The notes: generated by a model from the sequence alone, not told the origin. 64,000 nucleotides of DNA from JAFIFT01 sp020051095 (GCF_964199965.1 NZ_CAXMZT010000001.1:186001-250000); one strand, 5' to 3'; shown: positions 35,894 to 44,697, counted from the stretch's first letter. Program-made: numbers and translations.

Positions 35894-36370
35894 TTATAAG
35901 GCACATATTTCAACCATATCATTCAGCGCCACCTTGTCAAAAAGTTGCAACAAATGCTTATTATTCATGCGAATACACCCTTTTGAGCCTGGCTGTCCTA
36001 ACTTTGTTTGATCAGGTGTCCCATGAATGTAAATATAGCGTTGCAGAGAATCTCGATTACCGCCTAAGTTAAAGCCCTCTTCTAAACCAGACAGTTGCAA
36101 TATTCGAGTTAATATCCAATCTCGATCCGGATTTTTCTGGGCTAATTCTTCTGTAAATATTTCACCAGTCCATTGTCGACCAACAAAAACACTATTGATA
36201 GGGGCGCCATCACCTATTTTACTATAGATTCTATGTTTACCACGAGGCGTACAACCACTCCCTTCTAGCTCCCCAATTCCTTTGAGACCAGAAGAAATTG
36301 GCCAAACGTAATTCTTACCTTGATCGTCCTCAAAGAGCATAATTTGATGGTTGAGATCAATTCTTATCAT
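35894..36370 (-). CDS. YkuD-family L,D-transpeptidase lacking a signal peptide
   Basis: The 158-residue protein is almost entirely a YkuD domain: TPRGKHRIYS early, then IYIHGTPDQTKLGQPGSKGC and IRMNN, giving the catalytic His and Cys. No N-terminal hydrophobic segment is visible, so it may act in the cytoplasm or be exported without a cleavable signal. Its start overlaps the stop of the dehydrogenase gene upstream (ATGA), so the two are co-translated. Its substrate is unclear; peptidoglycan recycling products are one possibility. Confidence 0.85.
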   Translation of the reverse strand: MIRIDLNHQIMLFEDDQGKNYVWPISSGLKGIGELEGSGCTPRGKHRIYSKIGDGAPINSVFVGRQWTGEIFTEELAQKNPDRDWILTRILQLSGLEEGFNLGGNRDSLQRYIYIHGTPDQTKLGQPGSKGCIRMNNKHLLQLFDKVALNDMVEICAL

Positions 36371-37755
36371 TCCGGCAATCCAGTTTTACTGATTACGACT
36401 GTTTTAATATTACAAAACTCTTGAATACCTTCTTCAGATAGCTCTCTCCCATAACCAGAGCGATTGATTCCACCAAAGGGTAATCTCGGATCTGAAGAAA
36501 CTAATTGATTTACAAAGCAACATCCCGCATTCACCAGTGTTTTAGCAATGGTTTTTGCCCGATTGATATCCTGACTAAACACAGCAGCACCTAACCCAAA
36601 CTGGCTTTGATTAGCTAACTTAATTGCTTGGTCGTCATCTTTTACGGGGATTATGCTAATGACAGGACCAAATAATTCTTCATCAAACGCTGGCATCCCT
36701 GGACTAACATTATCCAGTAACGTAGGTGGGTAAAAATAACCCTGTCGATTTGGTATTTCACCGCCAAAATGAAGCGTAGCGCCATGTGCCAATGATTCTT
36801 TCACCTGGTTGTGTAAATTAACTTGCAGCGATTTGCTTGCCAATGGACCCAAAGTCGTATCAGGAGACAAAGGATCGCCCATTTTGTACTTTTTACTTAA
36901 TGACGTGATTAAATTAATCAGTTTTGAATGTTGGTGGGGTTGTACCATGACACGTTTTGCGGCAATACAGACTTGCCCTGCATTATTTAAACGAGACTTA
37001 ACAATTTGCTCTGCAGCACACGCTAAATCAGCATCGGATAAAAGAATATATGGATCACTACCACCAAGCTCTAAAACAACTTTTTTAAGATGCTTACCTG
37101 CCTGTGAGGCCACTGATTGTCCAGCTTGCTCGCTGCCTGTTAACGTAACGCCTTTAACGAACTCATTCGCTATAATATATTCACATTGTGTTGTGTCAAT
37201 AATCATATTCTTGAACAGATGCGGCATATAGCCAGCTTCCTCAAATAACTCCTGTATTAAGTTGCCAGCGCCTGTGGATAAGGATGCATGCTTTAATAAA
37301 CAGGCGTTGCCTGCTGTTAGAGTGGGTATAGCAAACCTTAACACCTGCCAAAAAGGGAAGTTCCAAGGCATGATGGCAAAAATAATACCCAAAGGCTGAT
37401 AGGTTACAAATGATTGTAAATAATCGGCGTCAATGACTTTATCTGCTAAATATTGTTGGGCATTTTCAGCATAATGTTGACAAAGCCACATGCATTTTTC
37501 AACTTCCAATATCGCATCTGAAATTGGTTTACCCATTTCGCTGCTAATTATTGTTGCACAACGTTGTTTGTGCTTTTCTAAACATTGTTTTAATTCAATG
37601 AGCGATTTGCAGCGTGAATCGATGGATTCTTGTTTCCAATTGACGAAGGATTGATGGGTTAATTGAATTTCTTTGTCGATTTCTTTAGTTGTTAGATGTC
37701 GATATTCGTGTAGATCTTTTTCAGTATAAGGGTTGTGTGTTTTATGGCTTGTCAT
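36367..37755 (-). CDS. Aldehyde dehydrogenase, succinate-semialdehyde (Sad/YneI) type
   Basis: A 462-residue NAD(P)-dependent aldehyde dehydrogenase. Recognisable blocks are MPWNFPFWQVLRFAIPTL, the catalytic Glu in LELGGSDPYI, the catalytic Cys in NAGQVCIAAKR and the C-terminal PFGGINRSGYGREL. The short N-terminus and the motif order resemble E. coli Sad (YneI), which oxidises succinate semialdehyde to succinate. A TTG start at 37761 is possible, but the ATG at 37755 has AAGGA 6 nt upstream. Substrate is inferred by resemblance. Confidence 0.88.
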   Translation of the reverse strand: MTSHKTHNPYTEKDLHEYRHLTTKEIDKEIQLTHQSFVNWKQESIDSRCKSLIELKQCLEKHKQRCATIISSEMGKPISDAILEVEKCMWLCQHYAENAQQYLADKVIDADYLQSFVTYQPLGIIFAIMPWNFPFWQVLRFAIPTLTAGNACLLKHASLSTGAGNLIQELFEEAGYMPHLFKNMIIDTTQCEYIIANEFVKGVTLTGSEQAGQSVASQAGKHLKKVVLELGGSDPYILLSDADLACAAEQIVKSRLNNAGQVCIAAKRVMVQPHQHSKLINLITSLSKKYKMGDPLSPDTTLGPLASKSLQVNLHNQVKESLAHGATLHFGGEIPNRQGYFYPPTLLDNVSPGMPAFDEELFGPVISIIPVKDDDQAIKLANQSQFGLGAAVFSQDINRAKTIAKTLVNAGCCFVNQLVSSDPRLPFGGINRSGYGRELSEEGIQEFCNIKTVVISKTGLPE

Positions 37756-38033
37756 TGCCAATCCTTGATTGATATAAAAAATGAATTTTTAAACAACTGT
37801 ATCATTACACTGAGTTTAGTACAAATCAATGCAAGCTTTAGATAAATTACCTACTAAAGTTGCTTGGCAATTAACTAAATGCTCGGGTACAGTTTGATCG
37901 ACTTATATTCACCGCGGAAGAATATGGACCATCATAAATAACGATATTTTAATTCCTAAACATAAAAAGGTTGCGAAAATTAATCAAACATTGCTACTAT
38001 TTCATTAATTTGGGTATACTTTTAAAAATAATA

Positions 38034-38825
38034 ATGCAAACAGCAAAAAAACCTTTTCCTTTACATGAACGGATAGCTGCATGGACCGTCCATTTATTTA
38101 CCGCACTTGCAGCTGTCGCAGGTTTTTTTACCTTAGTCAGTATTTATAATCATGATTATATGCAAGCTCTTTGGTTAATGGCGATAGCCGTATTTATTGA
38201 TGCGATTGATGGTACATTTGCCCGAATGGTCCGAATTAAATCGGTACTCCCAAGCATTGATGGGGCACTACTGGATAACATGGTTGATTATTTAAATTAT
38301 GTTATAACGCCTATGTTTTTCATCTATATAAAGCCAGACATGTTACCCCAACAATATTCGCTTATCATTGTTGCAATTGTCATTTTGACTTCCGCCTATC
38401 AATTTTGTCAGTCTGACGCAAAGACTCCGGATCATTTTTTCAAAGGATTCCCGTGTTATTGGAATATCGCATTATTCTATATGTTCATCTTTGAGACGTC
38501 CGCTGGTTTCAACGCCTGGGTTCTATTTATACTATCAATCTTGATTTTTGTGCCCATCAAATATGTCTACCCATCACGTCTCCAATATTTAACTGATTCA
38601 AAGGGTCTGAAGTTGTTAATGCATGCCTATTCTGCCCTTTTTGGATTGAGCTTAGCAATTTTACTTTGGCAATATCCAAATACATCTATCTTTTGGCTTT
38701 CAGTTTCATTATCATATGCAGTTGTTTATCTTTACTTAAGTATTTATCGTACTTATTATCCTATGATTAAATCTAAAATAAAGGCAAAAAAGAATCATGC
38801 GCAAAATCAACATATTGTTGAGTAG
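38034..38825 (+). CDS. pcs: Phosphatidylcholine synthase
   Basis: A 263-residue membrane enzyme of the CDP-alcohol phosphatidyltransferase family. The signature D-x2-DG-x2-AR-x8-G-x3-D-x3-D appears as DAIDGTFARMVRIKSVLPSI followed by DGALLDNMVD. The protein condenses CDP-diacylglycerol with choline; this one-step route exists in Legionella and other host-associated bacteria. About eight membrane segments are present. The ATG at 38034 is chosen; the frame runs back to a TTG at 37971. A promoter-like TTGCTA-18-TATACT (37991-38020) sits so close that the leader would be only a few bases. The 3' end overlaps the next gene by 29 nt. Confidence 0.93.
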   Translation: MQTAKKPFPLHERIAAWTVHLFTALAAVAGFFTLVSIYNHDYMQALWLMAIAVFIDAIDGTFARMVRIKSVLPSIDGALLDNMVDYLNYVITPMFFIYIKPDMLPQQYSLIIVAIVILTSAYQFCQSDAKTPDHFFKGFPCYWNIALFYMFIFETSAGFNAWVLFILSILIFVPIKYVYPSRLQYLTDSKGLKLLMHAYSALFGLSLAILLWQYPNTSIFWLSVSLSYAVVYLYLSIYRTYYPMIKSKIKAKKNHAQNQHIVE

Positions 38826-39309
38826 TCGAGCAACCATTTTGCAACTATTTTGTTCTCTTGTTTTACTTATAATATTGGGTGTTTCATTTTCAGCCACCCT
38901 ACCCAAGGGATGTGAGCATATTGGTTATGAATTAAATGACCCTTTTCTCGTGTTAAATCAGGCAGGCAATCAAACTTTTTATCTTATTGAAAATACCACC
39001 AACGACAAGATAGAGTTACAAAAGCATGAAACAGAAGACGTCTTCATGAGTCCCCCTTTGATAGCAATCATTGAAAAAGGCAAATGGGCTGCTTTCGCAT
39101 CGGATGTAAGAAATCTTCACTTTCAATGCTTTGTCCATGAGAAATTTGATATTATTCGTGTCAATTGTAAAGATGTCGTACAAGTTTGCCAATATCCAAG
39201 AGTTAAATTTGCTTTAAGTAACATGGGAAATTATTGGGTGTCTGTGAATCAAACACAAAATGCTGCTATCAAAGAAGCAATTAGTAAAGGAATATTACTA
39301 CGGTGGTAA
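38797..39309 (+). CDS. Unknown exported protein
   Basis: A 170-residue protein with a strong N-terminal hydrophobic segment (about residues 13-33) ending near SFSA, a likely signal peptide or anchor. The mature part contains four cysteines (in GCEHIGY, FQCFVH, NCKDVV and VCQYP) that could form two periplasmic disulfides, and an aromatic motif GNYWVSVNQ near the C-terminus. It is vaguely reminiscent of Legionella EnhB-type enhanced-entry proteins, but I cannot confirm that. The gene overlaps pcs at its 5' end and the next gene at its 3' end, so the three are probably co-expressed. Confidence 0.75.
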   Translation: MRKINILLSSRATILQLFCSLVLLIILGVSFSATLPKGCEHIGYELNDPFLVLNQAGNQTFYLIENTTNDKIELQKHETEDVFMSPPLIAIIEKGKWAAFASDVRNLHFQCFVHEKFDIIRVNCKDVVQVCQYPRVKFALSNMGNYWVSVNQTQNAAIKEAISKGILLRW

Positions 39310-39818
39310 TCACAGAAAATAAAAATTTGGTGGATCGTCTTTTTATTTTTATTGGTATATTGGGCGCTCTGACGACATTTAGTGGCTTGTTTACTATTTA
39401 TTCTCATCCTTTCTACATTGTAGGGTCATTTCTATTATTTTTAACCGCATTATATTTTAGATTATTTTTTTTTGTTGCTTTAGAAATAATATTCATCTCA
39501 GGGCATACTGCCGCCCTACTGGGCATTGGCATGATTTTACAAGTAGCCCTACCAGTTTTGCTTAGCTTTCAACTGTTGTTTTATTATTTATTTTCCGGAG
39601 AAACGAGTGATTTTTCCATCATTATTGGAATTTTGGGTATTGCTCTGTTTTCTGTTGGCTTTTCGATTGCCTCCCAGTGGGTGTTTATGCTGGGTAGTTT
39701 ATCGATATCCACTTACGCGTATTTTAATCTCGAGAAATCTAATAAAATATCACTCATCTGGTTGATATTGAATTTGATGTTTGCGTTAACAGCATTCATA
39801 CACATTATTGTGTTCTAG
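39303..39818 (+). CDS. Unknown polytopic membrane protein
   Basis: The 171-residue product is nearly all hydrophobic, with about six membrane helices and almost no charged residues except at the ends. I do not recognise the family. The start is a GTG overlapping the previous gene's stop by 7 nt. Position directly after pcs and the exported protein suggests an envelope or lipid-related role, without direct evidence. Confidence 0.7.
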   Translation: MVITENKNLVDRLFIFIGILGALTTFSGLFTIYSHPFYIVGSFLLFLTALYFRLFFFVALEIIFISGHTAALLGIGMILQVALPVLLSFQLLFYYLFSGETSDFSIIIGILGIALFSVGFSIASQWVFMLGSLSISTYAYFNLEKSNKISLIWLILNLMFALTAFIHIIVF

Positions 39819-39917
39819 GTAATCGTTTAATGTTTTAAAACGTCTTATATTAAGAAATAGGACTGATACTTTAATCATCTAGGAATATTTTTTTATCATT
39901 TAATCGGAGTCTTGGTA

Positions 39918-40475
39918 ATGAGTAAAACACCTTCAAACATGTTGCAACTCGGTACAGAAGCCCCTTTATTTTCATTAGACAATGTTGTCACCAACACTAC
40001 CTATACGCTTAAACCTTCAGCAAATCGTAAAGGGCTTGTGGTAATGTTTATCTGCAATCATTGTCCCTATGTAAAACATGTGAATAGTGAGCTCGTACGA
40101 TTGGCTAACCACTATCAGCCTAAAGGAATTGAATGTGTCGCCATTAATTCGAATGATGTTGAAAAATACCCACAAGATAGCCCGGATAATATGGTCCTAA
40201 CCGCTAAAGAGCAGCAGTACCCATTTCCGTATTTATTTGATAATACACAAGAAGTTGCGAAAGCTTATAAAGCCGCATGCACCCCGGATTTTTATCTATT
40301 TGATAGTAACTTATCACTGGTATACCGTGGGCAACTGGATGATTCTCGCCCTGGTAATGACATACCTGTCACAGGGGAGTTCTTACGCCAAGCTTGTGAC
40401 CAACTGCTTGCCGGCCAACCAATAACCGTTACCCAAAAACCAAGTCTGGGGTGTAATATTAAATGGAAAAGTTAA
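39918..40475 (+). CDS. Thioredoxin-fold peroxiredoxin-like protein
   Basis: A 185-residue AhpC/TSA-type thioredoxin-fold protein. It starts with the typical LQLGTEAPLFSLDNV, then MFICNHCPYVKHV, where CNHC occupies the CxxC position, and later CTPDFYLFDSN, YRGQLDDSRPGND and a Cys near the end (SLGCNIKW). These are typical of the cytoplasmic thioredoxin family protein often annotated as redoxin. The ATG at 39918 has GGAG 9 nt upstream and is preferred over TTG at 39912. The next gene overlaps its end by 13 nt. Confidence 0.87.
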   Translation: MSKTPSNMLQLGTEAPLFSLDNVVTNTTYTLKPSANRKGLVVMFICNHCPYVKHVNSELVRLANHYQPKGIECVAINSNDVEKYPQDSPDNMVLTAKEQQYPFPYLFDNTQEVAKAYKAACTPDFYLFDSNLSLVYRGQLDDSRPGNDIPVTGEFLRQACDQLLAGQPITVTQKPSLGCNIKWKS

Positions 40476-40798
40476 CTCACTATAAATTAAATTTTTTAGT
40501 GCCATTTGATCATGCAGAGACAGTGAAAGAAGCTATCTTTCAAACGGGGGCAGGCCAACTAGGCGAATATCAACGATGCGCTTGGCAGTGCCCTGGCCAA
40601 GGGCAGTTTATGCCAAGCTCTAAGGCAAATCCAGCATTGGGTCAAAAGCAACTATTAAATAAGGTTGATGAGTATCGTGTGGAGATATTATGTACCGAGA
40701 AAACGATTAAAAAGGCCATTATTGCCCTAAAGCAGTCCCATCCTTATGAAGAACCAGCCTTTGAAGTCATAAAGCTAGAAGAATTTGAGGCCGTATAG
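40463..40798 (+). CDS. NIF3/YqfO-like small domain protein
   Basis: This 111-residue protein corresponds to the stand-alone CutA-like domain found inserted in YqfO/NIF3 proteins: start KLNFLVPFDHAETVKEAIF, then GAGQLGEYQRCAW and the hallmark HPYEEPAFEV near the C-terminus. Its role is unknown; the domain may bind metals or nucleotides. It overlaps the redoxin gene upstream by 13 nt, implying coupled translation. Confidence 0.88.
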   Translation: MEKLTHYKLNFLVPFDHAETVKEAIFQTGAGQLGEYQRCAWQCPGQGQFMPSSKANPALGQKQLLNKVDEYRVEILCTEKTIKKAIIALKQSHPYEEPAFEVIKLEEFEAV

Positions 40799-40847
40799 TT
40801 TATTATCGCTAATCGAATAGGTAACTTTTTATTATTTGTATCTATAC

Positions 40848-40961
40848 ACCTGCACAATTAAATTTCGAGGGAGAGACAGATTTGAGTGCAGGTTAGACGA
40901 AAAATGAAATCAAGAAGCGCAGCATAAATCAGTATGTGAGCATTTTTTATTTCAGTTTTCG
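40848..40961. repeat. Nested inverted repeats between convergent genes
   Basis: One 8-bp inverted repeat, ACCTGCAC (40848-40855) and GTGCAGGT (40886-40893), is followed by an imperfect 13-bp pair, CGAAAAATGAAAT (40898-40910) and ATTTCAGTTTTCG (40949-40961). A smaller TGAGC/GCTCA stem lies inside the second. The region has no ORF and lies where two convergent transcripts meet, so a terminator function is possible. Confidence 0.4.
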
Positions 40962-41012
40962 CTCAAGATGCGCCAAATATGGCATTTCGGTGAGCAGATC
41001 TGAATAGTTTAC

Positions 41013-41408
41013 CTATTTTGTCATTGCTGTACGATAGGCATTAAGATTCATTAATAGCTCGGCTTCGGCATTGGAAAGATGACAACTGTTCATAATTTCT
41101 TCTTTCGTCCCACCCATGGATAAAATCTTAAGTGCGTGCTGATAACCGCCATCATTGTTACGAATATTACCGTTGGCTTGTATCTGCTTGTCTAGACTTA
41201 ATATTTGTTGATGAATTTCTTTAAGTTGTTGATTAAACCTCAGATCTGCATTAAGTAGCGTTTGTTTTTCTAGCGCAAATTGGCGCAGCGATTCTTGATT
41301 TGCTTCCAAACGTTTATTTAAATGCTTAATTTGTTGGGTTTGACGCCAGGCGATCATCCCAAAAACCATTGTTAACACTGCGACGATACTCGCAACCATC
41401 CAAATCAT
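41013..41408 (-). CDS. DUF2802 protein at the end of the flagellar operon
   Basis: A 131-residue protein with one N-terminal membrane helix (about residues 2-21), a coiled-coil-like middle (QTQQIKHLNKRLEANQESL) and the DUF2802 C-terminal motif, here YQHALKILSMGGTKEEI followed by CHLSNAEAELLMNL. In pseudomonads a DUF2802 gene also follows motD. The function is unknown; position suggests a role near the flagellar motor or polar localisation. It overlaps motD by one base. Confidence 0.85.
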   Translation of the reverse strand: MIWMVASIVAVLTMVFGMIAWRQTQQIKHLNKRLEANQESLRQFALEKQTLLNADLRFNQQLKEIHQQILSLDKQIQANGNIRNNDGGYQHALKILSMGGTKEEIMNSCHLSNAEAELLMNLNAYRTAMTK

Positions 41409-42193
41409 TAAAATTCTCCTTTTGGTATTTTGGTGATAAAACTTTCCAATAATATATTTGATTTTGAAAATTCAGACCGCATTTCAGGATTTAATAAACG
41501 AGGCACGGTCTTATCTTTTGCTATGATAATGTTCACCCTCCGATTTTTTGCTCGCCCCGCTTCCGTTCGATTAGTTGCGATAGGGTATTGCGCAGCATAG
41601 CCAGTGACGGTTACTCTTTCAGCAGAAACACCATTTTGTGTTAGTATTCTTGCTACGGCCGATGCTCTGGAAGATGATAGCTCCCAGTTTGATGGAAATT
41701 GTGTGGTATAAATTGGTTTATTATCGGTATAACCTTCTAACGCAACAGGGTATGGTAATTTATCAATGAGCTTTGCAACTTGAATTAATTTTTTTTCGGC
41801 ATCAGGCACTAACTGAGCGCTACCACTGTCAAATAGTGAAGCTGCTTTAATATCAAGCTCAACCCAACCTTCATGTCGACTTATCTTAAACTCCTCACCT
41901 TTTAGTTGCTGCAAAGCCATTTCTAAACGATTAAAATCATCCTCATTGATTTTCGTTTCAACGGCAACTTCGCTTCTTTCACGGATTATATTTGATGGCC
42001 GCTTGCGATCATGTTTATTAAAGGCACTAGACATGCCCTCTGCCAGGGAACGGTACTTAGATATATTCACCGATGATATTGCATACATGACGACAAAAAA
42101 GGCAAATAACAAGGTAATAAAATCAGCATATGAAATAACCCATCGGTGAGAATCTTCATGTCCTTTGTCATGGCCCCTCTTTCGTTTAGCCAT
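41408..42193 (-). CDS. motD: Flagellar motor stator protein MotD (MotB family)
   Basis: A 261-residue stator component. One transmembrane helix at about residues 20-43 contains the proton-binding Asp (D24 in SYADFITLLFAFF), and a C-terminal OmpA/MotB domain (about 120-235, motifs EGYTDNKPI and SAERVTVTGYA) anchors it to peptidoglycan. The start at 42193 (MAKRKRGHDKG) resembles Pseudomonas MotD; an ATG four codons upstream at 42205 is also possible. It overlaps motA, its partner, by 8 nt. Confidence 0.93.
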   Translation of the reverse strand: MAKRKRGHDKGHEDSHRWVISYADFITLLFAFFVVMYAISSVNISKYRSLAEGMSSAFNKHDRKRPSNIIRERSEVAVETKINEDDFNRLEMALQQLKGEEFKISRHEGWVELDIKAASLFDSGSAQLVPDAEKKLIQVAKLIDKLPYPVALEGYTDNKPIYTTQFPSNWELSSSRASAVARILTQNGVSAERVTVTGYAAQYPIATNRTEAGRAKNRRVNIIIAKDKTVPRLLNPEMRSEFSKSNILLESFITKIPKGEF

Positions 42194-42935
42194 GATGCTG
42201 CCCATAATTGACTAAACGATAATCAAGCATATTAGGGCTTTCACCACTTGCCATACTAACAATCCCTTCCACTAACATCTCGTTATGATGCGTTTGTTCG
42301 GCAATAACAAGCTTAATTTTATTAGCGATGGGTAAAAATAAAAGGTTAGCAAAGCCAACCCCATATATCGTCGCCACGAATGCAACGGCAATACCTGCAC
42401 CAAGCTCACTGGGTTCAGTGAGATTCCCCATTACTTGTATTAATCCTAGGACAGCACCTATAATCCCAATCGTTGGACTATACCCACCCATGGCTTCAAA
42501 AAAGCCTGCTGCTTTATGATTGAAATCTTCCACCCTTGCCACTTCTGTTTCTAATACATCTCGTATGGTGTTTTTATCCACACCAATGACAAGTAACTCC
42601 AACCCTTGTTTTAAGATTGGGTTTTCTTCAGTGTCAATATATTCTTCCAGCGTCAAAAGACCATACTGCCTTGATTTTTTGGCTAAATCAACCAATCTTT
42701 GTCTATCGGTTTGATAAGCAAATTTGGGTGGAAATATTGTCCACCAGAATAATCGCAATGCCTTTTTAAATATAACAATGGGCGTTTGAACAAATACAGC
42801 ACCAATTGTGCCACCCAATACAATTAATAATGCAGGTCCATTCAATAGGGAGTATATGGAACCCCCTTCGAGAATTTGGCCAACTAAGATAGCCGCAAAA
42901 CCAAGTATTAAACCAATTAAGGTTAATCCATCCAT
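42186..42935 (-). CDS. motA: Flagellar motor stator protein MotA (MotC type)
   Basis: This 249-residue inner-membrane protein has four membrane segments and the MotA/TolQ/ExbB domain. Conserved prolines in the last two helices are visible in YSPTIGIIGAVLGLI and LFLPIANKI. It pairs with MotD to form the ion channel driving the flagellum. Only 2 nt separate it from fliA upstream, so sigma-28 and stator genes are made from one message. Confidence 0.95.
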   Translation of the reverse strand: MDGLTLIGLILGFAAILVGQILEGGSIYSLLNGPALLIVLGGTIGAVFVQTPIVIFKKALRLFWWTIFPPKFAYQTDRQRLVDLAKKSRQYGLLTLEEYIDTEENPILKQGLELLVIGVDKNTIRDVLETEVARVEDFNHKAAGFFEAMGGYSPTIGIIGAVLGLIQVMGNLTEPSELGAGIAVAFVATIYGVGFANLLFLPIANKIKLVIAEQTHHNEMLVEGIVSMASGESPNMLDYRLVNYGQHHG

Positions 42936-42937
42936 AA

Positions 42938-43648
42938 TTATCCTTCTAATCGAGCCCTAATTCGCAAGGTCGCTTGCGACAAAATCTGTGAAACACGGGA
43001 CTCGCTCACATTAATTACCTTACCAATTTCTTTTAAATTTAATTCTTGTTCATAGTATAACGACAAAACAAGTTTTTCTTTTTCGGGCAATCCATCAATG
43101 ATTTCAAGTAATTTTTCGTTAAAATCATTTTTTAAGACAGTCGTTAATGGTTGCTCACTATCGATGTCTTGTCCAACGTAATCTTGATCAATGCCTAGAT
43201 CATCAAAGTGCAAGACTTGAATACAAGTACTCTCTTTGAGAAGGTGTGCATATTCATTAGACGTTAAATTTAATTCTTCTGCAATTTCGGTGTCAGAAGC
43301 ATCACGACCCAGACGTTGCTCTACTTGCTTGACCGCATGGGATACCTTTCGAGCATTACGATATACTGATCGAGGCACCCAGTCATTTTTTCTTATCTCG
43401 TCTAATATATGACCACGAATTCGGATATTGGCATATGTCTCAAACGATGCACCTTTCGTCGCATCATATTGCTTAGCGGCTTCTAATAGCCCGACCAATC
43501 CTGTTTGTATCATATCATCCAGGGAAATTGTATCGGGTAATTTTGCTCGCATATGATATACAATGCGTTTAACCATGGGTGCATGTTGAATGACCAGATC
43601 ATGGGTGCATGGTTGATTTGCTTGTTTGTAGGCAGTCAACGCGTCCAT
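42938..43648 (-). CDS. fliA: Flagellar sigma factor FliA (sigma-28)
   Basis: A 236-residue sigma-70 family factor with regions 2 (SLDDMIQTGLVGLLEAAKQYD and the adjoining FETYANIRIRGHILDEIR), 3 (VSHAVKQVEQRLGR) and 4 (LPEKEKLVLSLYYEQELNLKEIG). It directs late flagellar genes such as flagellin and is normally held by FlgM. The gene sits inside the class II export operon, between flhG and motA, with a 172-bp gap upstream that contains a short ORF. Confidence 0.96.
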   Translation of the reverse strand: MDALTAYKQANQPCTHDLVIQHAPMVKRIVYHMRAKLPDTISLDDMIQTGLVGLLEAAKQYDATKGASFETYANIRIRGHILDEIRKNDWVPRSVYRNARKVSHAVKQVEQRLGRDASDTEIAEELNLTSNEYAHLLKESTCIQVLHFDDLGIDQDYVGQDIDSEQPLTTVLKNDFNEKLLEIIDGLPEKEKLVLSLYYEQELNLKEIGKVINVSESRVSQILSQATLRIRARLEG

Positions 43649-43694
43649 TCATGCTCCTGTTAACCAAATCCTTGTTTAACGTTATCATTGTAGG

Positions 43695-43790
43695 TTACAC
43701 AGCGCCCACCGATGTATTTTCAAACGATGGCTCTACAGGCAATACAACAAGCCATCCATCTCTTAACCTAAAGCGCACAGCATTTTTCAT
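43695..43790 (-). CDS. Possible 31-aa small ORF between flhG and fliA
   Basis: An ATG frame of 31 codons on the operon strand lies in the only sizable gap of the flagellar operon. Its product starts MKNAVRFRLRDGW and has a short hydrophobic patch (LVVLPV). No good ribosome site is seen in front. The frame may be real, a leftover gene fragment, or chance. No sigma-28 or sigma-54 promoter is evident in this gap. Confidence 0.3.
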   Translation of the reverse strand: MKNAVRFRLRDGWLVVLPVEPSFENTSVGAV

Positions 43791-43820
43791 TAAGATATAC
43801 TTACAATTTTAGCAGAAGAT

Positions 43821-44687
43821 TTATCCTTCTGAGATTAGCCTCTCAATAAAAAAAGAAGTAGAGCCAGCTAATGATTCTGCAAATGACCAACTCGTAACAT
43901 TATCACTTAATTTACATAAAGCTTTTGAGGCTGGAGAGTCGGGATATGAAAGCAGAATAGGTTGTTGTTTCTTGACGGCATCATGGATATGTTCATCAAA
44001 GGGTATCGCGCCAAGATAATCAATATTGACATCTAAAAATTGATCGGCAACCCGATATAATTTATTGAATAAAATCTGCCCATCTTTTTCCTTACGAACC
44101 ATGTTAGCCAATATATGGAAATTTTGCCATTCATAACGCTTACGCATAACTTTAATTAAAGCGTAGGCATCTGTTAAAGACGTTGGTTCGTCGCAAACCA
44201 CGACAATAAGCTCCTGGGCAGAACGTGTAAAACTTAACACCGTATCCGAAATACCTGCTGCCGTATCGATAATCATATAATCCAAGTCATCCGTGATTTC
44301 ATTGAAGGCATCAATAATGCCTGCATGCTCCATCGGGCTCAATTGGGTCATATATTCTGTTCCAGACGAAGCAGGCACAACTTGAATGCCTTCTGGCCCC
44401 TTTAGAATAATATCATTAAGGACACATTTCCCTTCCATAACATGGGATAAATTATTGCGCGCATGTAATCCTAACATGATATCGATATTGGCAAGACCAA
44501 GATCCGCATCAAGCAATAAAACTTTATTACCCTTTTTAGCAAGTGCAACGGCTAAATTGACGGAAACATTGCTTTTTCCAACGCCCCCTTTTCCAGCAGT
44601 GATAGCAATGACCTTAACCGGTTTGTTACGGGAAATATTCCTTAACCCAGAAGCTTGGTCCTTAACATCTGTATTCGAATTAGACAT
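43821..44687 (-). CDS. flhG: Flagellar number regulator FlhG (FleN), MinD-like ATPase
   Basis: The 288-residue ParA/MinD-type ATPase has the deviant Walker A KGGVGKSN (33-40), DADLGLANID and the Walker B-like MIIDTAAGI. FlhG/FleN restricts flagellar number, in pseudomonads by inhibiting FleQ, and acts together with FlhF. The ATG at 44687 is preferred because AGGGGA lies just upstream and the normal N-terminus follows. It starts 10 nt after flhF. Confidence 0.94.
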   Translation of the reverse strand: MSNSNTDVKDQASGLRNISRNKPVKVIAITAGKGGVGKSNVSVNLAVALAKKGNKVLLLDADLGLANIDIMLGLHARNNLSHVMEGKCVLNDIILKGPEGIQVVPASSGTEYMTQLSPMEHAGIIDAFNEITDDLDYMIIDTAAGISDTVLSFTRSAQELIVVVCDEPTSLTDAYALIKVMRKRYEWQNFHILANMVRKEKDGQILFNKLYRVADQFLDVNIDYLGAIPFDEHIHDAVKKQQPILLSYPDSPASKALCKLSDNVTSWSFAESLAGSTSFFIERLISEG

Positions 44688-44697
44688 AAAATCCCCT

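Noticed and set aside
37991..38020. TTGCTA-18-TATACT as the pcs promoter
   Set aside because: It would place the start only about 7 nt before the ATG with no room for a ribosome site, so it is mentioned under pcs but not listed as a feature.
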